This document shows, in pieces, positions 26,502-34,514 of a DNA stretch of 54,599 nt. Source of the stretch: Arcanobacterium sp. GTDB taxonomy: Bacteria > Actinomycetota > Actinomycetes > Actinomycetales > Actinomycetaceae. The position numbers were made by a program, and so were the translations under genes. The DNA is taken from assembly GCA_022768785.1 (NCBI GenBank), contig JALELI010000092.1, positions 1 to 54,599 of the forward strand. The letters run 5' to 3'. Every line of letters starts with the position of its first letter. The stretch's first letter is position 1. The notes under the pieces are model-generated. The model saw only the letters and a list, made by a program, of their open reading frames with translations. It ran no database searches and had not been told where the DNA came from.

Positions 26502-28400
26502 ATGGCCACACCGGAAGAATTAGCACAGTTGGCAGCGCAGGCAGCAGCAGCGAAAGCTGCGGCAGCTCAGGCGGCCGCAGAAGCAGCTCAAGCAGCATAT
26601 GAAGCCGCACTCGCTGCCTCCGCCACCGCTCCTGCCTCCGCCACTACTTCTGCCGCCCCCTCAGAGGCGGCACCGCCAGCTTCCGGTGCTACTCCAGCCA
26701 GTGCTACTCCAACCGTTGCCGCTCCAGCCAGTGAGCCCAGCACCGGATATGCAGCTGAAGTGGCCGCCGGATACAGCACCGATGGTGCAATCCCCGTGGG
26801 CGTCTATATGGAGAACGGCTCACCTATGCCCCACGTGCCCGTCACTCTTCCACTCGCCATGCTCAACCGGCACGGTTTGGTGGCTGGCGCCACCGGCACT
26901 GGCAAAACCCGCACCCTGCAGCTGCTCGCCGAAGGGCTCAGCAATGCTGGCGTGCCCGTGTTTCTCACGGATATTAAAGGCGATCTCACCGGCATGGCAG
27001 AACCCGGAGAGAGCAATGAGAAACTGCTCGCTCGCACTGCTGCACAAGGCCAGCACTGGCAACCCATTAGCTTTCCTACAGAATTTTTCGCGCTCGGAGG
27101 CCAAGGCGCTGGTATTCCGATCCGCACGTCAGTTTCTGATTTCGGCCCATTGCTGCTCGCCAAAGTGCTAGAGCTCAATGAAACTCAAGAATCTGCACTC
27201 AGCTTGATTTTCCACTGGGCCGATCAGCAACAGCTGGGGTTAGCGGATCTCGGGGATCTGCGCTCCGTGGTGAGCTACCTCACTGGCGATAGTGGGAAAG
27301 CCGAGCTCGAGGGAATCGGTGGAGTGGCTCCCGCCACTGCCGGCGTGATACTGCGGCAGATCAGCGCCTTGCAAGCTCAAGGCGCCGATGAATTCTTTGG
27401 CGAACCGGGGTTTGATGTGCGCGATTTCATACGCACCCATACCAGCGCAGACGGCGTGAACCGCGGCGTGCTCAACATCGTAGAGTTGCCCGATCTCGCC
27501 AGCCAGCCCGCACTCTTCAGCACTTTCATTATGTGGCTGCTCGCTGAGCTCTTTGAAGTGATGCCCGAAGTAGGCGACCGCGAAAAACCAGAGCTCGTGT
27601 TTTTCTTCGATGAAGCCCACCTGCTTTTCAACGGCGCCACTCCAGCTTTTCTCGATGCAATTGTGCGCACTGTGCGCCTGATTCGTTCAAAAGGCGTGGG
27701 CATTATGTTCGTCACCCAAACCCCCAAAGATATTCCAGACGCCGTCCTCGCACAGCTCGGAGCAAAAGTGCAGCATGCACTGCGAGCCCACACCCCAAAT
27801 GATCAAAAAGCACTGCGCAGCACCGTGAAAACTTTCCCCACTTCGCCACTCGATTTGGAGAAAGTTCTCCCAGCCCTCGGCACTGGTGAAGCGATCGTCA
27901 CAGTGCTTGATAAAAAAGGCCGCCCCTCCCCGGTGGCACCCACTAGAATCTGGGCTCCAGCCAGTGTAATGGGATCAGCCATGCACACCGATATCTCCGC
28001 AGTGGCGAAAGCGAGTTCACTCTACGCCCGCTATGGGGAAAAAGTGGATCCCGAAAGCGCCACAGAACTGCTCGCTCAACGGGTGGCCGCAGAACAGGAG
28101 GCCGCCAAAGCTGCCGCGACGCAGGCAGCAGCTGAGGCCGCTGCCAAAGCGGAGCAGGATCGGCTCGCCAAAGAGCTGGAAAAACAGCTAGCAGCGGAGA
28201 AAAAGCAAGCTGAAAGAGAGGCAGAGAAAGCTCGTGCAGCAGCTGAGAAGGCTGCTGCACAGGCCCAGCTGCAAGCCGAAAGAGAGGCAGAGCGCCAAGC
28301 CAAACGACGCGAGCGCGTGGTGGATAACGTGGTGAATTCCGTAGCGCGCACTATTGGCAACAGCATCGTTCGCTCAATCTTCGGCAACCGGCGCCGGTAG
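26502..28400 (+). CDS. HerA-like/DUF853 ATPase with alanine-rich ends
   Basis: This 632-residue protein belongs to the DUF853 family, P-loop ATPases related to HerA/FtsK motors. The nucleotide site is seen in GLVAGATGTGKTRTLQLLAE (Walker A from about residue 129) and LVFFFDEAHLLFNGATPAF (Walker B near 366-370), and VGIMFVTQTPKDIPDAVLAQLG fits sensor motifs. Both ends are low-complexity: residues 1-80 are Ala-rich with Gln/Pro/Ser/Thr, and about 525-605 form an Ala/Glu/Lys helical coiled coil ending in a basic tail. No NurA-type nuclease partner is adjacent, and its cellular role is unknown. Synteny with sbcCD further downstream hints at DNA processing only weakly. Confidence 0.88.
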   Translation: MATPEELAQLAAQAAAAKAAAAQAAAEAAQAAYEAALAASATAPASATTSAAPSEAAPPASGATPASATPTVAAPASEPSTGYAAEVAAGYSTDGAIPVGVYMENGSPMPHVPVTLPLAMLNRHGLVAGATGTGKTRTLQLLAEGLSNAGVPVFLTDIKGDLTGMAEPGESNEKLLARTAAQGQHWQPISFPTEFFALGGQGAGIPIRTSVSDFGPLLLAKVLELNETQESALSLIFHWADQQQLGLADLGDLRSVVSYLTGDSGKAELEGIGGVAPATAGVILRQISALQAQGADEFFGEPGFDVRDFIRTHTSADGVNRGVLNIVELPDLASQPALFSTFIMWLLAELFEVMPEVGDREKPELVFFFDEAHLLFNGATPAFLDAIVRTVRLIRSKGVGIMFVTQTPKDIPDAVLAQLGAKVQHALRAHTPNDQKALRSTVKTFPTSPLDLEKVLPALGTGEAIVTVLDKKGRPSPVAPTRIWAPASVMGSAMHTDISAVAKASSLYARYGEKVDPESATELLAQRVAAEQEAAKAAATQAAAEAAAKAEQDRLAKELEKQLAAEKKQAEREAEKARAAAEKAAAQAQLQAEREAERQAKRRERVVDNVVNSVARTIGNSIVRSIFGNRRR

Positions 28401-28518
28401 TGCTTTCCGCCTTCAACACACACCTCTCAATACTCAATAAAGCCACAGGCAATAGCGGTATTCTGGCATTCTCACGGTGGCTAATCGCTGCGAGAAACGG
28501 CACGGACTGGAGGGAACA

Positions 28519-29244
28519 ATGGGCATAGCTGCGAGTGAAGATCCAGCTCCCGATATAAGCATTGACGTACTCCCTGGCGGGCCGTTGATTATGCACGGCG
28601 GAGTGGAGCTGCGCGAAGGGCGGATTCGGCAGGTGGGTAAGGGATATGTGCTCAATGAGGGCCGCGAATTCCCCACCTCAGAGAGATATGCGCTCTGCCG
28701 CTGCGGGCACAGCCACACCACACCTTTCTGTGATGGCACACATGCCGCCATCGGGTTTGATGGGCGCGATGCAGCACCGCACACTCCCTACGCCGATCGC
28801 GCCGATGTATACGAAGGGCCAGTGATAGATCTCGGTGACGATCACCGCTGCGCTTTTGTGCGCTTTTGCCACAACGAGGGAGGAGACGCGTGGACTCAAG
28901 CCAACAACGCCCGCAGTGATACGGAAATAGCCAGCGCCACAGCGGCGATCGATGGGTGCCTTGCTGGCCGGATCACTCGTAGAAACAAGCAGGGCGAGTG
29001 GGAAGAACCAACGCTGGAACCACGCGTCACGATCATTCAAGATCCCGATCGCAATGCGAGCGCCGGCATTGCAGTACAGGGAGGAATCCCGCTCACTGGC
29101 ACCGATGCCCCCTATGAAGCTCGGCAACGGTATATGCTCTGCCGCTGTGGAGAGTCGTCAGAGATGCCTTTTTGCGATGCCACCCATGTTTCTATTCACT
29201 TTGACGACGGCCATCTGCACAACACCGAACTCCACCACAACTGA
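28519..29244 (+). CDS. Double CDGSH iron-sulfur protein
   Basis: The 241-residue protein has two CDGSH-type [2Fe-2S] motifs with three Cys and one His each: CRCGHSHTTPFCDGTH (about 60-75) and CRCGESSEMPFCDATH (about 208-223). Between them is a region with CAFVRFCH and CLAGRI that resembles the divergent 4Fe-4S mono-cluster segment found in such two-motif proteins. These are thought to act in redox or cluster transfer; no substrate is known. There is no signal or membrane segment. GGAGGGAACA lies directly before the ATG at 28519; an in-frame GTG at 28477 has no ribosome site. Confidence 0.88.
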   Translation: MGIAASEDPAPDISIDVLPGGPLIMHGGVELREGRIRQVGKGYVLNEGREFPTSERYALCRCGHSHTTPFCDGTHAAIGFDGRDAAPHTPYADRADVYEGPVIDLGDDHRCAFVRFCHNEGGDAWTQANNARSDTEIASATAAIDGCLAGRITRRNKQGEWEEPTLEPRVTIIQDPDRNASAGIAVQGGIPLTGTDAPYEARQRYMLCRCGESSEMPFCDATHVSIHFDDGHLHNTELHHN

Positions 29245-29349
29245 GTTGGAAAACACCGCAGGTTTGCACCACTTCCCCGTTTTCGATTAGCTTCACAGTG
29301 TGAACGTGATCGGCAGTATGAGTGACTGCTCTGCCATCTGGGAGGATCT

Positions 29350-31065
29350 GTGAATTTGTGGCATGCACCTTATGTGGGCAACTGGGGCGCTGCAGCGCAC
29401 TCAGGATCACCTGCCGTCTTTCCGAGGGCGCTGCCGATGAATTCCAGCGTGGCACTCCCCGGATCGAAATCACTCACCAATCGATATCTAGTGCTCGCCG
29501 CCCTCTCAGATAAGCCCGTGAGTATCGCCGCGCCGCTAGTGGCTAGAGACACGCTCCTCATGGTGCAGGCTCTGGAGGCACTTGGGGTGCTGGTTCGGCA
29601 TTCACACGATCGCGCATGGAGCGTTTTCCCCACTCCGCGCTTACAGGGAGGGCGAATAGACTGCGGGCTCGCCGGCACTGTGATGCGCTTTGTGCCACCG
29701 CTTGCAGCTCTCGCTTTTGGCACTAGCGTGATTGACGGCGATCCAGAGGCGCGCGTTCGCCCCCTAGGCGCTATGGTAGCCGGATTACGGCAGCTAGGGG
29801 TGCACGTGGAGAGCGACTACGGGCGCAGCACAGCGCCCCTCGGAATCCCCGCGAACGACGCCTCAAATTCAGCGCATTTGCCGCTGCGCATTGTGGGCAA
29901 CGGAGCCGTGCCAGGCGGAGTGGCCACTATCGACGCCTCCGCTAGCTCCCAATTCGTGAGCGGGCTACTGCTCGCTGCTCCGAGATTCACTCACGGGCTC
30001 GATCTGCGCCATAGCGGTGCAGAGCTCCCCTCACTTCCGCATATTCGCATGACTCTTGCTCTGCTGCGCGAAGCCGGAGTGCGCGTGCACGAATATGATG
30101 CGAGCGGCGCCGAAATTTTCCCGGCAGCCACCGCCTTTTCAACAGCTGCCACACCTTCGGTAACCGCCACATCGGGGGACGATACTCCTGGCGCCGTCCA
30201 CCCAAATTCCGATTCTGCCGCTGTCCCAAGCTCAGCTACGGAAAACCTAACTGCAGCTGCTGCGGAAAATCCCGCCCCAGCGCACCCAGTGCGCTGGGTG
30301 GTAGAGCCCGGCACTGTGCACCTCACAGATGTGGAAATAGAGCCAGATCTCTCCAATGCTGGCCCCTTTTTAGCGGCAGCGATGGTGTGTGGTGGAACGG
30401 TGCGTATCTCTCATTGGCCAGCGCACACCACGCAGCCTGGAGCTCAGTTCCCACAAATTTTTGAGGCTATGGGGGGCACCGCTCGTTTCATTCCAGATTC
30501 CACTGCGCTGCCCATCAGCAGGCGCACTCATGGCTCAAGTGCTCACACTCCCTCAGGAACTCTCGAGATGAGCGGGCCTTCCGGCGCTATCCGCCCACTC
30601 GATATGAATCTGCATGCCGTGGGTGAGCTAGTGCCCACTATCGCCGCTGTGGCTGCATATGCTGATGGCGAGAGCCGCTTACGCGATATCGGGCAACTTC
30701 GAGGGCACGAAACTAATCGGCTCACAGCCCTCTGCACAGAACTCGCAAAGATTGGTGTGGCCGCCCGCGAAGAGGGCGACGATCTAGTGATCACACCGCC
30801 TCGGAGAGGGCTGGCCAACACTGTGAATGCCCCTCAATATGCACGCGATGGCGTGGTGATTCATTCTTATGCAGATCACCGCATGGCCACTTTTGGCGCG
30901 ATTCTTGGCCTGCGTGTGCCGGGGTTGAGCGTAGACGATATCAGCACCACCGCAAAAACGCTTCCGCAGTTCCCGCAGCGCTGGGCCAATATGATCGAGC
31001 AATCGGAAACAGCGTGGGAGAGAGAGCACATCACGGCCAATTCTGGAGCGCAGGAACTCTCATGA
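29350..31065 (+). CDS. aroA: 3-phosphoshikimate 1-carboxyvinyltransferase (EPSP synthase)
   Basis: Joins phosphoenolpyruvate to shikimate-3-phosphate in the chorismate pathway. Motifs include LPGSKSLTNRYLVLAAL (37-53), DCGLAGTVMRFVPPLAA (104-120), DGDPEARVRPLGAM, SSQFVSGLLLAAPRF, and SYADHRMATFGAILGL near the end. GTG at 29350 follows GGGAGGATCT, and the early LWHAPYV fits actinobacterial AroA. At 571 residues it is longer than the usual 430-450: residues of about 251-312 (30100-30285) are an Ala/Thr/Ser/Pro-rich insertion before RWVVEPG, and a smaller extra loop lies near 400-415. The core residues look intact, so it should be active. rsgA overlaps its stop. Confidence 0.95.
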   Translation: MNLWHAPYVGNWGAAAHSGSPAVFPRALPMNSSVALPGSKSLTNRYLVLAALSDKPVSIAAPLVARDTLLMVQALEALGVLVRHSHDRAWSVFPTPRLQGGRIDCGLAGTVMRFVPPLAALAFGTSVIDGDPEARVRPLGAMVAGLRQLGVHVESDYGRSTAPLGIPANDASNSAHLPLRIVGNGAVPGGVATIDASASSQFVSGLLLAAPRFTHGLDLRHSGAELPSLPHIRMTLALLREAGVRVHEYDASGAEIFPAATAFSTAATPSVTATSGDDTPGAVHPNSDSAAVPSSATENLTAAAAENPAPAHPVRWVVEPGTVHLTDVEIEPDLSNAGPFLAAAMVCGGTVRISHWPAHTTQPGAQFPQIFEAMGGTARFIPDSTALPISRRTHGSSAHTPSGTLEMSGPSGAIRPLDMNLHAVGELVPTIAAVAAYADGESRLRDIGQLRGHETNRLTALCTELAKIGVAAREEGDDLVITPPRRGLANTVNAPQYARDGVVIHSYADHRMATFGAILGLRVPGLSVDDISTTAKTLPQFPQRWANMIEQSETAWEREHITANSGAQELS

Positions 31066-32162
31066 GCCGCAGAGACATTGGCACAGACGACCCCCGGGTG
31101 CATGTGCGCCCAGGCAGAGGTTCTCGCCCACGTACGAAAATTCGTCCCGATTATTCAACGGCACGCCGAGGGCGGGTGACGGCAGTAGATCGCGGCCGTT
31201 ACGCCGTCACCATGATTGACGACGCCACTGCTGTGGTGGCGGTGAAAGCTCGAGAGCTCCCGCGCGGATCAGTGGTGGTAGGAGACGTGTGCGCGATGGT
31301 GGGGGATCTCTCGGGCCGCAAAGACACCTTAGCTCGCATTGCCGCAGTAGATGAGCGCCGCACAGCACTCCGCCGCACCGCTGAAGATGGTGATGCCGCC
31401 GGCACTGAGCGCGTGATCGTGGCAAATGCCGATCAAATGCTCATCGTTGCCGCGTTGGCACAGCCCGAACCGAAAACTGGATTTATCGACCGCTGCTTAG
31501 TGGCTGCATACGACGCCGGGCTGGAGCCAATTTTGGTGTTTACCAAAGCCGATTTAGCGCCGTCGCAGCCGATTGTCGCCCAGTACGCTCCGCTGGGTTT
31601 GCAGATCTTCGCCACGGCCATGCCGGTGGAAAGCGCGCAGGAACCTCTCGGTATCGCTTCGGTGCGCGCCGCACTATCAGGGCACGTGAGTGTGTTCATC
31701 GGGCAATCCGGGGTGGGCAAAAGCACACTCATTAACGCCCTCGCCCCCGAAGCCGGGCGGGCCACTGGCTCAGTAAACGCCGTCACTGGAAAGGGCCGGC
31801 ACACCTCCACCTCCGCTATGGCATTCACGCTCCCTTCCAGTGGCAGCTCCACGCCAGCTCCTAGCGCCGACGCTCGTGGAAGCGCCGCACCCACTTCCAC
31901 ACCCAATGTGTGCCACTCTCCAACCGTCGTGATTGATACTCCCGGAGTGCGCGGATTCGGCTTGGCACACGTCTGTGCCGATTCGCTGCTCCACGGATTT
32001 CCAGATCTGCTGGATATTGCCCGCGATTGCCCGCGCGGCTGCACGCATCGCGCGGGTGAGCCAGAGTGCGCACTAGCCGCTGTGGATTCTTCGGCACTCG
32101 CAGCACGAGTGCAGAGCTATCAGCGGCTACTTGCCGCCATCGACAAACCCGAGTGGGCATAG
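31062..32162 (+). CDS. rsgA: Ribosome small subunit-dependent GTPase A
   Basis: RsgA is a circularly permuted GTPase that checks late 30S maturation. An N-terminal OB-like domain is followed by permuted motifs in the order G4 (FTKADL, ~160), G1 (GQSGVGKSTLIN, 214-225), G2 (GRHTSTSAM) and G3 (IDTPGVRGFGL, ~291). A zinc-binding end (CPRGCTHRAGEPECAL) follows. Its ATG overlaps the aroA stop (ATGA), so the pair is translationally coupled, as in other Actinobacteria. Residues of about 258-286 (31833-31919), between G2 and G3, form a Ser/Pro/Ala/Thr-rich insertion absent from usual homologues. Because this lies beside switch II, it could affect GTPase timing (inference). Confidence 0.94.
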   Translation: MSRRDIGTDDPRVHVRPGRGSRPRTKIRPDYSTARRGRVTAVDRGRYAVTMIDDATAVVAVKARELPRGSVVVGDVCAMVGDLSGRKDTLARIAAVDERRTALRRTAEDGDAAGTERVIVANADQMLIVAALAQPEPKTGFIDRCLVAAYDAGLEPILVFTKADLAPSQPIVAQYAPLGLQIFATAMPVESAQEPLGIASVRAALSGHVSVFIGQSGVGKSTLINALAPEAGRATGSVNAVTGKGRHTSTSAMAFTLPSSGSSTPAPSADARGSAAPTSTPNVCHSPTVVIDTPGVRGFGLAHVCADSLLHGFPDLLDIARDCPRGCTHRAGEPECALAAVDSSALAARVQSYQRLLAAIDKPEWA

Positions 32163-32170
32163 CAGTGGCG

Positions 32171-32200
32171 CTACGCCGCCGTAGTTCGGCGTGGTCTTTT
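32171..32200 (+). terminator. Rho-independent terminator after rsgA
   Basis: CTACGCCG (32171-32178) pairs with CGGCGTGG (32187-32194), including one G-U pair. The eight-base loop and the following TCTTTT complete the signal, ten bases after the rsgA stop. Confidence 0.72.
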
Positions 32201-32224
32201 GCCCGCAGAGGCGGCAGCGGGCCC

Positions 32225-32230
32225 TAAACT
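32225..32230 (+). promoter_or_regulatory. -10 element TAAACT of hisN, leaderless arrangement
   Basis: TAAACT ends six bases before the hisN ATG. GGAG occurs in between but is only two bases from the ATG, too close for normal use. A leaderless start is likely. Confidence 0.6.
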
Positions 32231-32236
32231 GGAGCT

Positions 32237-33064
32237 ATGGACACCCGAAATCGCCTCTCTGATGATCTACATGTGCTCAGCGGAATCCTCGACCGCGTGG
32301 ACGAATTCACCCTCAAGCGTTTCCGCTCGGACGATCTTGTGGTGGAGACGAAACCGGATATGACGCCGGTGACCGACGCCGATAGTGGAGCCGAGAAGTT
32401 GATCCGCACTATGCTGGGCCAATTTCGCGCCCGCGACGCCATATTTGGCGAGGAGCAGGGCAGTCAGAGCGGCTTTTCAGGCCGGCGGTGGATTATTGAC
32501 CCTATCGATGGCACTAAGAATTTCGTGCGCGGCGTGCCAGTGTGGGCCACCCTTGTGGGGCTCGAGGAAGAGGGCGAGATTGTGCTGGGTATGGTGAGCG
32601 CACCGGCTCTCAAACGCCGATGGTGGGCGGTGAAAGGTATGGGGGCTTTCACCGGGAAGAGCTGGGCGAGCGCCCAGCAGATTCACGTTTCGCGTGTGGG
32701 CCGGCTCGAAGATGCATCTTTTTCATATTCGAGCTTCGGAGGGTGGCACCAACGCGGGCAACTGCGAGCATTTATGCGCCTCGCTCAGAGCGTGTGGCGT
32801 ACCCGCGCATACGGAGATTTTTGGAGCTATATGCTGGTGGCCGAAGGGGCTGTGGATATCGCAGCTGAGCCAGATCTACAGCTCTACGATATGGCAGCAT
32901 TAGTGCCGATTGTGCAGGAAGCTGGAGGCCGATTCACGAGCCTCGATGGAGCGGATGGCCCCTGGGGTGGCAACGCCCTCGTGAGTAATGGGCTGCTCCA
33001 TGATGCCGCTCGCCAGGTGCTCGATTCTATTAGAGATAGCGATCCTACGAGAGACGGCGATTGA
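32237..33064 (+). CDS. hisN: Histidinol-phosphatase of the inositol monophosphatase family
   Basis: Mg-dependent phosphatase; in Actinobacteria the close relatives hydrolyse L-histidinol phosphate, the penultimate step of histidine synthesis. The 275 residues have the family metal motifs: the glutamate in FGEEQGSQSG (about 74-77), DPIDGTKNFVRGVPVWATL (about 93-111), and the second site YGDFWSYMLVAEGAVDIAAEP with LYDMAALVPIVQEAGG. The YGDFWSYMLVAEG phrase fits HisN rather than general inositol monophosphatases, but the substrate is inferred. It follows aroA-rsgA but has its own promoter after the terminator. Confidence 0.85.
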   Translation: MDTRNRLSDDLHVLSGILDRVDEFTLKRFRSDDLVVETKPDMTPVTDADSGAEKLIRTMLGQFRARDAIFGEEQGSQSGFSGRRWIIDPIDGTKNFVRGVPVWATLVGLEEEGEIVLGMVSAPALKRRWWAVKGMGAFTGKSWASAQQIHVSRVGRLEDASFSYSSFGGWHQRGQLRAFMRLAQSVWRTRAYGDFWSYMLVAEGAVDIAAEPDLQLYDMAALVPIVQEAGGRFTSLDGADGPWGGNALVSNGLLHDAARQVLDSIRDSDPTRDGD

Positions 33065-33173
33065 GGTTAGCGACGGCGATTAAGGCCAGTATTCATATAC
33101 GGCGTAACCGCTGCAGCGATTCACTGCTCGGCGTCACTAGGCTCCCAGCTCACCTAAGCTCACAGCTCGCCCC

Positions 33174-33207
33174 TGATGTGAGTGCACAAGTGATGTGAGT
33201 GCACAAG
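33174..33207 (+). repeat. 17-bp perfect tandem repeat upstream of sbcD
   Basis: TGATGTGAGTGCACAAG occurs twice without a gap (33174-33190 and 33191-33207), in the 200-base region between hisN and sbcD. GTGCAC inside it is palindromic. Two evenly spaced copies upstream of a promoter could bind a regulator, or be a neutral duplication. Confidence 0.9.
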
Positions 33208-33254
33208 TCTCTCTGACACTCAAAATTTTTTCGATTTTTCCCCGAGGCACTTCC

Positions 33255-33260
33255 TAAGCT
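33255..33260 (+). promoter_or_regulatory. -10 element TAAGCT of sbcD, leaderless arrangement
   Basis: TAAGCT ends six bases before the ATG at 33267. There is no Shine-Dalgarno. The spacing supports the second of two in-frame ATGs as the true start. Confidence 0.5.
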
Positions 33261-33266
33261 ATGGGT

Positions 33267-34514
33267 ATGAAGATTTTCCACACCTCTGATTGGCATTTGG
33301 GGCGCACGCTTCACGGCGCTGATCTCACTGCTGCTTTCGAGCAGTGGGCTGATTTTGTGGTGGAAATAGTGCGCTCTGAAAAGATTGACGCCGTACTCGT
33401 CTCAGGCGATATCTTCGATCGCGGAGTGCCGCCCATAGCGATGGTGGAGCTGCTCTCTAGCACTCTTGCACGGCTCACCGAAATGACGCATGTGGTGCTC
33501 ACTGCAGGTAATCACGATTCAGCTAAACGGTTGGGATTTGGCAGCGCTCTTATGCGCCCTGAATTAGTGATCCGCACCGATTCTCTAGAATCGGGATCTC
33601 CTATTGCGCTGCCCACTGCAACTGGAGAGCTGGGGGCGATCGTCTATGCTCTGCCGTATCTAGATCCCGATCTTGAGAGAAAGAGAATGGCCACTCCCGC
33701 TCCTGGGGAAATAAGCTCTGGAGCCACGCCGCTGCTACCCCGCTCCCATGAGGCGGTGATCGGCACAGCACTTGCGCGAGTGCGCAGTGATCTTTTAGAG
33801 GGCACGGGAGCTGCACTGGCACAGCAACAGAAAACTGCCCCTCGAATTGTGATGGCTCACGCATTTGTGGTGGGTGGTGAGCATAGCGCGTCGGAGCAAG
33901 ATATTCACATTGGCGGGGTGGATTCAGTGCCAGTTAGCCTTTTCGATCTGCGCACGCCGCAGGCAGACCCGCTCATTGATTATGTGGCACTCGGGCACTT
34001 ACATGGCCCGCAGCGAGTGGGCAGCGATCCGGGGCCGCTCATGCGCTATTCCGGCTCTCCTATCGCATTCTCTTTCTCTGAAGAACACCAGCGTAAGTCG
34101 GGGGTATTGCTCAGCTTTTCGGAGGCTTCTCGCACTCCCGAAGTAGAGCTGGTGGAAGCTCCTGTATTCCGCTCGCTGCACACACTGCGCGGCACTCTCG
34201 CAGAGCTCATCAGCGGAAACTTCGATGCCTATCAGAGAGATTTTGTGCGTGCGTACGTGCTCGATCCGAGCCGCCCGGCTAACCTTTTTGCACAGCTCAA
34301 AGCACGTTTCCCATATCTTTTAGAGGCACACCACGAACGGCCAGCGGTGCAGCTCTCCCAGGCACCCGAGCGGATAGCTCGGCTAGATGTGCAGGCAATG
34401 CTGCGCGAATTTTTCGCCACAAATGGCGGGCGCCAGCTCAACAGCGCTGAAGAACAGCTACTCCGCGAGCTGTGGGAACAGTATCAATGTGAAGAAAAGA
34501 GTGCAGCATGTTAA
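33267..34514 (+). CDS. sbcD: Exonuclease SbcD (Mre11-like nuclease subunit)
   Basis: SbcD is the Mn-dependent nuclease of the SbcCD complex, which cuts DNA hairpins and blocked ends. The phosphoesterase motifs are MKIFHTSDWHLGRTL (1-15), VLVSGDIFDRGVPP, LTAGNHDSAKRLGFGSA, then VMAHAFVVGG and VALGHLHGPQ for metal binding. At 415 residues it has the usual length. Two ATG codons occur, at 33261 and 33267; the second begins like other SbcD proteins and has TAAGCT exactly six bases upstream. It overlaps sbcC by seven bases. Confidence 0.95.
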   Translation: MKIFHTSDWHLGRTLHGADLTAAFEQWADFVVEIVRSEKIDAVLVSGDIFDRGVPPIAMVELLSSTLARLTEMTHVVLTAGNHDSAKRLGFGSALMRPELVIRTDSLESGSPIALPTATGELGAIVYALPYLDPDLERKRMATPAPGEISSGATPLLPRSHEAVIGTALARVRSDLLEGTGAALAQQQKTAPRIVMAHAFVVGGEHSASEQDIHIGGVDSVPVSLFDLRTPQADPLIDYVALGHLHGPQRVGSDPGPLMRYSGSPIAFSFSEEHQRKSGVLLSFSEASRTPEVELVEAPVFRSLHTLRGTLAELISGNFDAYQRDFVRAYVLDPSRPANLFAQLKARFPYLLEAHHERPAVQLSQAPERIARLDVQAMLREFFATNGGRQLNSAEEQLLRELWEQYQCEEKSAAC

